This document shows, piece by piece, positions 1-5,393 of a stretch of DNA of 5,393 nt (positions within the stretch are counted from its first letter, which is position 1; each line of letters starts with the position of its first letter). The stretch lies in the NCBI GenBank assembly GCA_024225895.1, contig JAAEMC010000101.1, positions 1-5,393 on the forward strand, given 5' to 3'. A model generated the notes under the pieces. That model ran no database searches. It was not told where the DNA came from and was given only the letters and a program-made list of their open reading frames with translations. The position numbers were made by a program, and so were the translations under genes. The stretch comes from Desulfobacteraceae bacterium. GTDB taxonomy: Bacteria > Desulfobacterota > Desulfobacteria > Desulfobacterales > Desulfobacteraceae.

Positions 1-22
1 AAATACTTTATATACCAGGGTG

Positions 23-51
23 TTGTCAAGTAACTAAAATCACTTTATAAA
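23..51 (+). promoter_or_regulatory. possible sigma-70 promoter
   Basis: TTGTCA (23-28) and TATAAA (46-51) are separated by 17 bases, each matching the -35/-10 consensus at five of six positions. The nearest plus-strand gene, purB, starts about 280 bases downstream, so a transcript from here would have a long leader running antisense to the small reverse ORF at 119-304. In such AT-rich DNA a chance match is quite possible. A closer candidate purB promoter exists at 241-270. Confidence 0.3.
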
Positions 52-118
52 ATAAATTTTTATTTTGATTTGGCATATAATAATCCAAGGCAAATTGCAA
101 CAGGAATATCAGCAAATT

Positions 119-304
119 TTATTGGTTTACCAATTTAAATTGCCATAGGCGGTCTTTATCATCGTTGATTGCCATGAATTCTGTTTCCTGCTGTTTTAAG
201 GGCTGAAATCTATTGAATACTTCTTTGCCAATTGCTACACTTGATCCATGCGTTAACAAAGGTTTATAAAGAGTTTGGGGAGTATCATCATCCAAATAAA
301 CCAT
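119..304 (-). CDS. small hypothetical protein, 61 aa, divergent from purB
   Basis: I do not recognise this protein. The frame runs from ATG at 302-304 to TAA at 119-121 and encodes a soluble, mixed-charge product with an acidic start (LDDD at residues 4-7), no signal peptide and no membrane segment. The composition, with single Trp and spread aromatic residues, looks protein-like rather than like a shadow, and no gene covers the opposite strand here. Against it, the bases upstream of the ATG are almost pure A/T with no Shine-Dalgarno motif, and no convincing reverse-strand promoter is visible. It diverges from purB with 28 bases between the starts, so its own promoter would have to lie within the purB 5' end. 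It could be a real small gene, a remnant of a longer one, or non-coding leader DNA. Confidence 0.4.
   Translation of the reverse strand: MVYLDDDTPQTLYKPLLTHGSSVAIGKEVFNRFQPLKQQETEFMAINDDKDRLWQFKLVNQ
241..270 (+). promoter_or_regulatory. candidate promoter of the purB operon
   Basis: TTGATC (241-246) and TATAAA (265-270) are spaced by 18 bases, matching four and five of six consensus positions. Transcription would begin near 277, giving purB a leader of about 55 bases. The site lies inside the reverse-strand 61-aa ORF, so transcription of the two would overlap. No PurR-type operator is evident to me. Confidence 0.45.
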
Positions 305-332
305 AATTTTAATTTAAATATATGGGGAGCTT

Positions 333-1703
333 ATGCCACAAATTAAAGCGATTTCTCCGCTGGACGGACGTTATAATAGAATCACCAATGATCTTGAGGA
401 TATATTTTCAGAATATGGTTTGATAAAACACCGAGTTTTAGTTGAAGTTGAGTGGCTTAAATTTATCATACAGGATTTGAAGTTAGTTACATTTGATGTT
501 CCTGATTTAAAAAAATTAGACAGCATTATCAGCAATTTTAACGAAAATGACGCCAACACAATAAAAAATATCGAAAAAGAAACCAATCATGATGTCAAAG
601 CGGTGGAGTACTTTATCAAAAACCGGCTGGACGATATGGGTTTTTCAGACATCAAAGAATGGGTTCATTTCTCTTGCACGTCAGATGATATCAACAATAT
701 TTCCTATGCCCTGATGTTGGAAAAGGGAACACGTATGGCTGTGGGACTATTGGATGAATTCATTGAAACGATTGAAGAAAAGGCCAAAGCATATAAATCG
801 GTTCCAATGATGTCAAGGACCCACGGGCAGCCGGCCACCCCAACAACGGTGGGTAAGGAATTTATTAATTTTGCCTGGCGGATTTTGCAGGAAAAAACAT
901 TGTTGGAGGGAAAAAAGGTCCAGGCAAAGATTAATGGGGCCACAGGGAATTATAATGCCCACAGTTTTGTTTTTCCGGATGTGGATTGGGTGTCGGCGTC
1001 AGAACGCTTTTTATCCCAAAGTTTAAAGCTTGAACCTATCCTTTTTACCACGCAAATAAATCCGGGTTCCTCTTTATCCTTTATTTTACATTCCTTGATC
1101 AGATCAGCTGCAGTCATGATCGATTTTGACAGGGATCTGTGGGGGTATATCAGTCTGGGATATTTTAAACAGCGTGTAAAAAAAGGGGAAACCGGATCTT
1201 CTACCATGCCCCACAAGGTGAATCCGATAGACTTTGAGAACAGTGAAGGAAACATGGGTATTGCCATTTCCATGATGGAACACCTTTGTGTTAAACTTCA
1301 GATTTCAAGATTTCAAAGGGATTTGAGTGACAGTACTGTTTTAAGAAGTCTTGGATCGGCTTTTGGGTATTTTAGTATTGGTATGAAAAATGCTCTGAAA
1401 GGACTTTCAAAAGTGGATTTGAACATTGATGTTTTGAAAAAAGATCTGGCAGATAATCCAGCGCTTCTGGCGGAACCGTTTCAAACCGCCATGCGCGTTT
1501 TTGGTGAAGAGAACCCTTACGAAAGATTAAAAGAGTTGACCAGGGGGCAAAAAATTGGGAAAAAGGAATTGTATCAATTTGTAGATACCCTTGAAAAGGT
1601 ACCATCAGATTTTAAAATACGAATGAAAAAATTAACACCAGATACATATGTCGGACTGGCTGAAAGTTTAGTGGATATTTATTTTTCCAGGAGAAAAGCT
1701 TAG
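333..1703 (+). CDS. purB: adenylosuccinate lyase (PurB)
   Basis: PurB acts twice in cytosolic purine synthesis. It splits SAICAR to AICAR and adenylosuccinate to AMP, releasing fumarate each time. The 456-residue length equals E. coli PurB, and the protein aligns with that long class from end to end: SPLDGRY at 8-14, TNHDVKAVEY at 84-93, TSDD at 116-119 and SRTHGQPATP at 161-170 with the general-acid His164. The fumarase/aspartase-superfamily signature loop GSSTMPHKVNPIDFENSEG spans 288-306; one of Ser289/Ser290 is the expected catalytic base. RFQRDLSDSTVLR follows at 326-338. All key residues are present, so the enzyme should be active. The usual QIEPHD stretch reads QINPGS at 241-246, a local departure from E. 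coli. The ATG is preceded by GGGGAG (324-329) with only a 3-base spacer, but the N-terminus matches E. coli homologues, supporting this start. It is first in an operon with the response-regulator gene. Confidence 0.97.
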   Translation: MPQIKAISPLDGRYNRITNDLEDIFSEYGLIKHRVLVEVEWLKFIIQDLKLVTFDVPDLKKLDSIISNFNENDANTIKNIEKETNHDVKAVEYFIKNRLDDMGFSDIKEWVHFSCTSDDINNISYALMLEKGTRMAVGLLDEFIETIEEKAKAYKSVPMMSRTHGQPATPTTVGKEFINFAWRILQEKTLLEGKKVQAKINGATGNYNAHSFVFPDVDWVSASERFLSQSLKLEPILFTTQINPGSSLSFILHSLIRSAAVMIDFDRDLWGYISLGYFKQRVKKGETGSSTMPHKVNPIDFENSEGNMGIAISMMEHLCVKLQISRFQRDLSDSTVLRSLGSAFGYFSIGMKNALKGLSKVDLNIDVLKKDLADNPALLAEPFQTAMRVFGEENPYERLKELTRGQKIGKKELYQFVDTLEKVPSDFKIRMKKLTPDTYVGLAESLVDIYFSRRKA

Positions 1704-1707
1704 GAGA
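1702..1707 (+). promoter_or_regulatory. ribosome binding site overlapping the purB stop
   Basis: AGGAGA begins within the purB TAG stop (1701-1703) and lies 9 bases before the ATG at 1717. A ribosome finishing purB would therefore cover the start signal of the next gene, which points to a shared mRNA and possible translational coupling. Confidence 0.75.
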
Positions 1708-1716
1708 TACGCATCC

Positions 1717-3282
1717 ATGGATGTGAAATCCAACGAAAACCCGGATGATGAACTTGTCTTTGTCGAAGAGGACAGTATTTCAGAAGATGCTGCAGCTGCC
1801 TTTGAAAAAAAGGCTTTATGGAAAATACTGATCGTTGACGATGAAGAAGATGTCCATGAGATTACCAGAATTACGCTTAAAGGGTACTCTTTTGATAACA
1901 GGGGGGTCCAGCTATTAAGCGCCTATTCAGGGGATGAAGTAAAAGAGATGCTAAAAAAAGAGCATGATATTGCTTTGATTCTTCTGGATGTGGTCATGGA
2001 AAAAGATGATACCGGACTTGATCTTGTGGAGCATATTCGAAAGGATTTGAAAAATTCAACAGTCAGGATTGTTTTGCGGACCGGGCAGCCCGGCAAGGCC
2101 CCGGAACAGGAGGTGATCACAAAATATGATATCAATGATTACAAAACAAAGCCTGAATTTACTGCCCAGAAATTATACACCTCTGTTACAGCCTGCCTGA
2201 GGGCATATAACAATCTTAAGACCATTGAACGGAATAACCAGGGGCTGCAATCAATAATCCGGTCCACTGCCATCATTTTTAAAAACCAGTCTTTTTCAAG
2301 GTTTGCTTCTCAGGTATTGATCCACCTCATTGAATTGTTGAGACTGGATTCCAATGCAGATATTAGCAGCGCCTATCTGGTGGGTATGCCAAAGAACAGT
2401 ATTTTTATTATGTCCGGAACCGGTAGATATGCCGATAAGATCGGTATGGAACTGGGAAATAGCATGCCCCGGAATGTGGTTGATTATTATCTGAAATTTC
2501 AAAAAAACGGGGGCGAAACCTTTCTTGCAGATGAGTATATAGGTGTTTTTAAAACCAGGGAGGGCTTTTCAAGCCTCTTGTATTTAAGCGGTTGTGCAGA
2601 CCTTCGTCGAACAGAGAGACATCTGCTCAGAATCTATGCCAACAACATTGCCATCGGGTTTGACAACATTAGTCTTGCAAGGGAAATTATAAATACCCAA
2701 AAAGAAGTGATTTTGACCCTGGGAGAGATTGTGGAAACTAGATCCCAGGAAACTGCCAATCATGTTACGCGTGTGGCAGAAGCCTGTTACCTTCTGGCTA
2801 ATAAATACGGCATGGACGAGAACACGACAGAAATGTTACGCCTGGCATCTCCCATGCATGATGTGGGCAAGATAGGCGTTCCGGAAGCCATTCTCAATAA
2901 ACCCGGCAGACTGACCGATGTAGAGTTTGAAATTATAAAACATCATGCTGAGACCGGGTATGAGATCTTAAGAAAATCGAACCGTCCAATCATGCAGACC
3001 GCGGCAATTGTAGCATTGCAGCACCATGAGCGCTGGGACGGTATGGGGTATCCCCAAGGGCTTTCCGGAGAGAACATCCATATTTTCGGTCGGATAGCGG
3101 CCATTGCAGATGTTTTTGATGCCTTGAGCCATAAGCGCTGTTATAAAGAGGCCTGGTCAATTGAAAAAATCATTGATTATTATAAATCAGAGTCTGGAAA
3201 TCATTTTGACGCAAATCTGGTAACGCTTTTTCTTATGCATGTCGATGAATTTGTTAGTATTAATAAAATTTTTCCTGATTAG
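1717..3282 (+). CDS. response regulator with REC, DUF3369 and HD-GYP domains (probable c-di-GMP phosphodiesterase)
   Basis: This is a cytosolic two-component output protein predicted to hydrolyse cyclic-di-GMP when phosphorylated. An acidic N-terminal tail (1-33) leads into a receiver domain (about 36-165) with acidic pocket D41-D42, phosphoacceptor Asp91 in LLDVVM, switch Thr122 and conserved Lys145. A middle region (about 175-320) fits the DUF3369 sensor-like domain. The HD-GYP domain (about 328-515) is intact: NHVTRV with His349, HDVGKIGVPEAIL at 381-393, HH at 409-410, HHERWDGMGYP at 436-446, then RIAAIADVFDAL at 459-470. The metal-ligand histidines/aspartates and the GYP triplet are present, so activity is expected rather than a degenerate receptor role. 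There is no GGDEF domain, DNA-binding domain, membrane segment or signal peptide. No histidine kinase lies nearby, so the partner is encoded elsewhere. The gene sits 13 bases after purB, with its ribosome site on the purB stop codon. The product class is firm; the regulated behaviour (motility, biofilm) cannot be told from sequence. Confidence 0.93.
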   Translation: MDVKSNENPDDELVFVEEDSISEDAAAAFEKKALWKILIVDDEEDVHEITRITLKGYSFDNRGVQLLSAYSGDEVKEMLKKEHDIALILLDVVMEKDDTGLDLVEHIRKDLKNSTVRIVLRTGQPGKAPEQEVITKYDINDYKTKPEFTAQKLYTSVTACLRAYNNLKTIERNNQGLQSIIRSTAIIFKNQSFSRFASQVLIHLIELLRLDSNADISSAYLVGMPKNSIFIMSGTGRYADKIGMELGNSMPRNVVDYYLKFQKNGGETFLADEYIGVFKTREGFSSLLYLSGCADLRRTERHLLRIYANNIAIGFDNISLAREIINTQKEVILTLGEIVETRSQETANHVTRVAEACYLLANKYGMDENTTEMLRLASPMHDVGKIGVPEAILNKPGRLTDVEFEIIKHHAETGYEILRKSNRPIMQTAAIVALQHHERWDGMGYPQGLSGENIHIFGRIAAIADVFDALSHKRCYKEAWSIEKIIDYYKSESGNHFDANLVTLFLMHVDEFVSINKIFPD

Positions 3283-3314
3283 GCTCTATTGATTCTGTCC
3301 TCTAAAATCCATGT

Positions 3315-3343
3315 TGGCAACTTTCTGTGCCACTGGCAACTTT
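3315..3343. repeat. 10-base direct repeat TGGCAACTTT
   Basis: Identical copies at 3315-3324 and 3334-3343 have starts 19 bases apart. Between them lies TGCCA (3328-3332), which is inverted relative to the TGGCA of both copies, so TGGCA-N8-TGCCA-C-TGGCA forms a compact nested dyad. It may be a protein-binding site or a weak hairpin at the end of the purB operon mRNA; no T-tract follows. Confidence 0.5.
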
Positions 3344-3449
3344 AATTACCACAAGTCTTGAGTGCATTGTCCCACAGTCTTTGTTTGATTGGTATGTTTT
3401 GTTTCCAAAATAGATAAATATCCTGTTGGCCGGATCGGTCCCTCTCCAT
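3342..3449 (-). CDS. possible 35-aa small ORF antisense to the ald upstream region
   Basis: ATG at 3447-3449 is preceded on the reverse strand by GAGG (3457-3460) with a 7-base spacer, a respectable Shine-Dalgarno arrangement. The frame ends in TAA at 3342-3344. The 35-residue product is hydrophilic and basic/aromatic (it includes IYLFWKQNIPIKQRLWDNA) with no membrane segment. I recognise no family. It may be a small protein, a relic of a decayed gene, or chance; no promoter is clear. Confidence 0.15.
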   Translation of the reverse strand: MERDRSGQQDIYLFWKQNIPIKQRLWDNALKTCGN

Positions 3450-3505
3450 GTTGATGCCTCGCAATCCCAGTTAGGACGTGCATTTTAGAATTTTTATTTT
3501 CAACA

Positions 3506-3518
3506 CTGCCCATGGCAG
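3506..3518. repeat. short inverted repeat CTGCC-CAT-GGCAG
   Basis: Five-base arms flank a 3-base centre, just upstream of the candidate ald -35 element. It could form a small hairpin or act as an activator site; it is too short to decide. Confidence 0.3.
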
Positions 3519-3523
3519 GATAA

Positions 3524-3553
3524 TTGCTAACAATCTATTGTGGTATGAATAAT
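3524..3553 (+). promoter_or_regulatory. candidate ald promoter
   Basis: TTGCTA (3524-3529) and AATAAT (3548-3553) are 18 bases apart, matching four and five of six consensus positions. Transcription would start near 3560, giving ald a leader of about 50 bases. The surrounding DNA is AT-rich, so other assignments are possible; the alternative TTGTGG (3538-3543) with GATTAT (3560-3565) is weaker. Confidence 0.3.
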
Positions 3554-3558
3554 TATTC
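3530..3558. promoter_or_regulatory. two adjacent palindromes, possible operator for ald
   Basis: ACAAT-CT-ATTGT (3530-3541) and the perfect 12-base palindrome GAATAATTATTC (3547-3558) lie one after the other, with centres 17 bases apart. The first fills the spacer of the candidate promoter and the second covers its -10 element, the arrangement expected of a repressor site. In other bacteria ald is often controlled by Lrp/AsnC-type regulators, but no regulator gene is in the window, so the binding protein is unknown. Confidence 0.35.
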
Positions 3559-3611
3559 TGATTATATGTGTGCAGCATTAAAAATTTAACCAACTCAAGG
3601 AGCAAACAACC

Positions 3612-4724
3612 ATGATTGTAGGAATTCTAAAAGAGATTAAACCCCAGGAAAATCGCGTCTGTATGACGCCGGCAGGCGTGGATATGATGAAAGCACACGG
3701 ACATACAGTTTATGTGGAAAAAAATGCTGGGCTCGGTTCTGGATTTGATGACAAAAAATACATTGAAGCAGGTGCTAAAATCCTGGATACACCCCAAGAA
3801 ATTTTTAAAATTTCCGACATGGTCATGCATGTGAAAGAGCCTCAGCCCTCTGAATACGGCTTCATTAAAAAGGACCAGATTGTTTTTACCTATTTACATC
3901 TGGCAGCGGATAAGCAATTGACTCTGGCCCTTTTAAAAACAGGCTCCGTTGGGATTGCCTATGAGACAATTGAAGGGCCTAACCAGTCATTACCTTTGCT
4001 TGCACCAATGAGTGAAGTGGCAGGAAGGCTTGCCACCCAAGAAGGTGCAAAATATCTTGAAAGAACATTTGGCGGCAGGGGCTGTTTGTTAGGTGGTGTC
4101 CCAGGAACTCCCGGGGCCAATGTCGTAGTAATCGGCGGCGGTGTTGTGGGGATAAATGCAGCTAAAATTGCCTGTGGTATGGGTGCCAATGTGACCATCC
4201 TTGACATGAGCATTGATCGGTTACGGTATCTTTCCGATATTATGCCTGCCAATTGTACCCCGTTAATGTCTTCTCCAGCCACTATCCGAGATCTTGTCAA
4301 GGAGGCCGATCTTGTGATCGGTGCAGTGTTGGTTGCGGGTGCAAAAGCGCCCAAACTCATAACAAAAGAAATGCTTTCAACCATGAAAAAAGGCGCAGTG
4401 ATTGTGGATGTGGCCATTGATCAGGGTGGTTGTTTTGAAACATCTAAGCCTACTACCCATAATGAACCCATCTATAAAGTGGATGGGGTGATCCATTATT
4501 GTGTGGCCAATATGCCAGGGGCAGTACCCTTGACTTCAACCATGGCTTTGACAAATGCCACACTTCCATATGCCCTTTCCATTGCCAACAATGGCTGGAA
4601 AAATATCTGTGAAGATGATGGGTTTGCCAAAGGCATCAATTATGTAGGGGATAAACTGGTCTGTAAACCTGTGGCGGATGCATTTGGTATGACATATACG
4701 CTACTTGAAAGTTTGATAAAATAA
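3612..4724 (+). CDS. ald: alanine dehydrogenase
   Basis: Ald catalyses NAD-dependent oxidative deamination of L-alanine to pyruvate and ammonia, and the reverse amination, in the cytosol; family members are typically hexamers. At 370 residues it has normal length. Active-site residues known from the family are all found at their usual positions: Arg15 and Lys75 (MHVKEP) for substrate binding, His96 (TYLHLA) and Asp270 (VAIDQGG). MSEVAGRLA spans 133-141. The Rossmann dinucleotide motif IGGGVVG is at 174-180, with Asp198 at the end of the next strand selecting NAD. HYCVANMPGAVPLTST at 295-310 is the conserved C-terminal loop. ATG at 3612 has a strong AAGGAG (3597-3602) 9 bases upstream, and MIVGILKEIK is the typical family start. 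It is monocistronic: a 329-base gap precedes it and a terminator follows. It may serve alanine use as carbon and nitrogen source or ammonia assimilation with NADH reoxidation; the sequence does not show the physiological direction. Confidence 0.97.
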   Translation: MIVGILKEIKPQENRVCMTPAGVDMMKAHGHTVYVEKNAGLGSGFDDKKYIEAGAKILDTPQEIFKISDMVMHVKEPQPSEYGFIKKDQIVFTYLHLAADKQLTLALLKTGSVGIAYETIEGPNQSLPLLAPMSEVAGRLATQEGAKYLERTFGGRGCLLGGVPGTPGANVVVIGGGVVGINAAKIACGMGANVTILDMSIDRLRYLSDIMPANCTPLMSSPATIRDLVKEADLVIGAVLVAGAKAPKLITKEMLSTMKKGAVIVDVAIDQGGCFETSKPTTHNEPIYKVDGVIHYCVANMPGAVPLTSTMALTNATLPYALSIANNGWKNICEDDGFAKGINYVGDKLVCKPVADAFGMTYTLLESLIK

Positions 4725-4745
4725 GGGGTGAAGCCGAATATTAAA

Positions 4746-4783
4746 GCTAAAAAAGCGTATGAATAATTGCACGCTTTTTTAGC
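4746..4783. terminator. bidirectional intrinsic terminator between ald and the convergent gene
   Basis: GCTAAAAAAGCGT (4746-4758) pairs perfectly over 13 bases with ACGCTTTTTTAGC (4771-4783) around a 12-base loop. It starts 21 bases after the ald stop. The T-run is inside the right arm, and an A-rich stretch at 4788-4805 reads as a T-rich tract on the reverse strand before the hairpin. The symmetry lets it end transcripts from ald and from the reverse gene ending at 4808. Confidence 0.8.
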
Positions 4784-4807
4784 ATAATAAAAAGAAGAAA
4801 AAAAATA

Positions 4808-5164
4808 CTATGCTGTAGACGGATTGGTTGCATTAAAACTTTTAAGAAACCAGGGTGCAGACTTGTATTCAAGCCGGTTCAAACCTTTAGTTTCAAAAGA
4901 AGTGATTGCCAGTTGAAATGTATGGTAATCAATTTCAACATCATACCAACCCAGGTACTGAAGGCGTTCGTTGGCCTGGTAGTGAGACATGCTTGGATTC
5001 ACTAAAAAGGCAGCAGCAAGACTTCGAATAAATCCCGGAATTAAGGCCGGTTCAATACCGTTCTCTTTTAGTTTTAACATTAATTTTCGATCAACCATCG
5101 TCATTTCTATATTGCCTTTTTTAACCATTTTTAAACTCGATTTTGTCAGCCACTTATACACCAT
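4808..5164 (-). CDS. conserved-looking hypothetical protein, up to 118 aa
   Basis: I cannot assign a family. The frame runs from ATG at 5162-5164 to TAG at 4808-4810, convergent with ald and sharing its terminator. The N-terminal third is strongly basic; residues about 25-90 look like a compact helical domain (ENGIEPALIPGFIRSLAAAF at 34-53, then ANERLQYLGWYDVEIDYHTF at 64-83), with no signal peptide or clear membrane span. The start is uncertain: the first ATG has no Shine-Dalgarno motif and sits only about 9 bases from a candidate -10 element. Met13 (5126-5128, weak GAG upstream), Met21 (5102-5104, AAGG about 10 bases upstream) or Met23 (5096-5098) are alternatives; Met21/Met23 would give a product of about 96-98 residues. 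Its balanced composition, terminator and promoter argue for a real gene. Confidence 0.7.
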   Translation of the reverse strand: MVYKWLTKSSLKMVKKGNIEMTMVDRKLMLKLKENGIEPALIPGFIRSLAAAFLVNPSMSHYQANERLQYLGWYDVEIDYHTFQLAITSFETKGLNRLEYKSAPWFLKSFNATNPSTA

Positions 5165-5172
5165 TTAATAAT

Positions 5173-5201
5173 ATACTAATAATGAATAATAAATGAGTCA
5201 A
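5173..5201 (-). promoter_or_regulatory. candidate promoter of the reverse hypothetical gene
   Basis: Read on the reverse strand, TTGACT (5196-5201) and TAGTAT (5173-5178) are exactly 17 bases apart, matching five and four of six consensus positions. The predicted start of transcription, near 5166, falls almost on the first ATG (5164). The mRNA would thus be leaderless, or translation begins at an internal Met. Confidence 0.45.
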
Positions 5202-5209
5202 TCCGGATT
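5200..5209. promoter_or_regulatory. 10-base perfect palindrome AATCCGGATT
   Basis: The palindrome overlaps the last two bases of the candidate -35 box of the reverse hypothetical gene, a position where a dimeric regulator could act. A single short palindrome can arise by chance. Confidence 0.2.
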
Positions 5210-5380
5210 ACGCCAGGTCATTTTTATTGTGAAATTAAATATTTATTAAAGATAGGGGTTCTTCAGAGATGGTTGTCGGATGAATATCAAAAAAAACGCT
5301 TAAAATCTTTGATTCTTAGCCAAATTTTCCTCTTTTCTGAGAACAAATCATAAGAACCGCATGGAAAGGGCTTTTCAATT

Positions 5381-5393
5381 ATGAAAAAAAAAT
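5381..5393 (+). CDS. probable start of a gene running off the window
   Basis: ATG at 5381 is followed by three Lys codons (MKKK) and the window ends. GGAAAGGG (5363-5370) lies 10 bases upstream as a plausible ribosome binding site. A lysine-rich start is common in exported proteins, but four codons cannot support any function. It would diverge from the reverse gene at 4808-5164. Confidence 0.35.

Larger units (their letters stand above)
3283..3611. other. 329-base intergenic region before ald
   Basis: No established gene is present. The left part has no clear intrinsic terminator for the purB operon, only short GC-poor dyads. It contains the TGGCAACTTT direct repeat (3315-3343) and a short reverse ORF with a ribosome site (3342-3449). 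The right part, 3506-3558, carries three short dyads and the candidate ald promoter. I see no tRNA, known riboswitch or insertion-sequence end. Confidence 0.6.

Noticed and set aside
49..66. A/T-only dyad AAAATAAA-TT-TTTATTTT as a terminator for the small reverse gene
   Set aside because: It has no G-C pairs, so the hairpin would be too unstable; such symmetry is common by chance in AT-rich DNA.
76..81. Perfect TATAAT as a -10 element
   Set aside because: No acceptable -35 element lies 16-18 bases upstream and there is no correctly spaced extended -10 TG.
371..1605. Reverse-strand open frames opposite purB
   Set aside because: They lie fully within a strongly conserved enzyme gene and their translations have shadow-like, low-quality composition.
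1923..2502. Reverse frames opposite the response regulator
   Set aside because: Ser/Phe/Ile-rich shadow translations inside a gene with clear domain motifs.
3315..3350. Sigma-54 promoter suggested by TGGCA near TGC
   Set aside because: The GG to GC distance is not the required 10 bases in either repeat copy.
3283..3611. Glycine or other riboswitch, tRNA, or insertion-sequence remnant before ald
   Set aside because: No cloverleaf, no conserved riboswitch core and no terminal inverted repeats with target duplications could be seen.
3959..4417. 152-aa reverse open frame opposite ald
   Set aside because: It is the longest antisense frame, but it is rich in Thr, Pro, Ala and Ile as expected from reading the complement of Gly/Val-rich Rossmann coding sequence; it lies wholly within ald.

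Overview
The window looks like ordinary chromosomal DNA from an AT-rich Gram-negative bacterium. My best guess is a sulfate-reducing deltaproteobacterium of the Desulfobacteraceae type (Desulfobacter/Desulfobacula-like). This rests on the AT-rich intergenic DNA, a long E. coli-type PurB, a REC-DUF3369-HD-GYP response regulator and a stand-alone alanine dehydrogenase. The taxonomic call is inference; no rRNA or other marker is present.

Layout, left to right. Positions 1-332 hold a possible promoter (23-51), a small reverse-strand hypothetical gene (61 aa, 119-304) and a good candidate purB promoter (241-270) lying inside that reverse ORF. Positions 333-3282 are a two-gene plus-strand operon. 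The first gene is purB (adenylosuccinate lyase, 456 aa). The second is a 521-aa response regulator with an intact HD-GYP cyclic-di-GMP phosphodiesterase domain, whose ribosome binding site overlaps the purB stop codon. Positions 3283-3611 are a 329-base gap with a direct repeat, a possible 35-aa reverse ORF, three short dyads and a candidate promoter for the next gene. Positions 3612-4724 are ald (alanine dehydrogenase, 370 aa), closed by a 13-bp terminator hairpin shared with a convergent reverse-strand gene of unknown function (118 aa, 4808-5164). Positions 5165-5393 hold a candidate promoter for that reverse gene and, at the very edge, the probable first codons of a plus-strand gene.

How the genes fit together: PurB makes AMP and AICAR in purine synthesis. 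The response regulator probably lowers cyclic-di-GMP in answer to a sensor kinase encoded elsewhere. Ald interconverts alanine with pyruvate plus ammonia. Only the first two show sequence evidence of co-expression; ald is a separate transcription unit. I did not find a clearly new biological system. The points most worth a second look are the purB/phosphodiesterase coupling, the palindrome-rich ald promoter region, and the unrecognised small reverse-strand genes.
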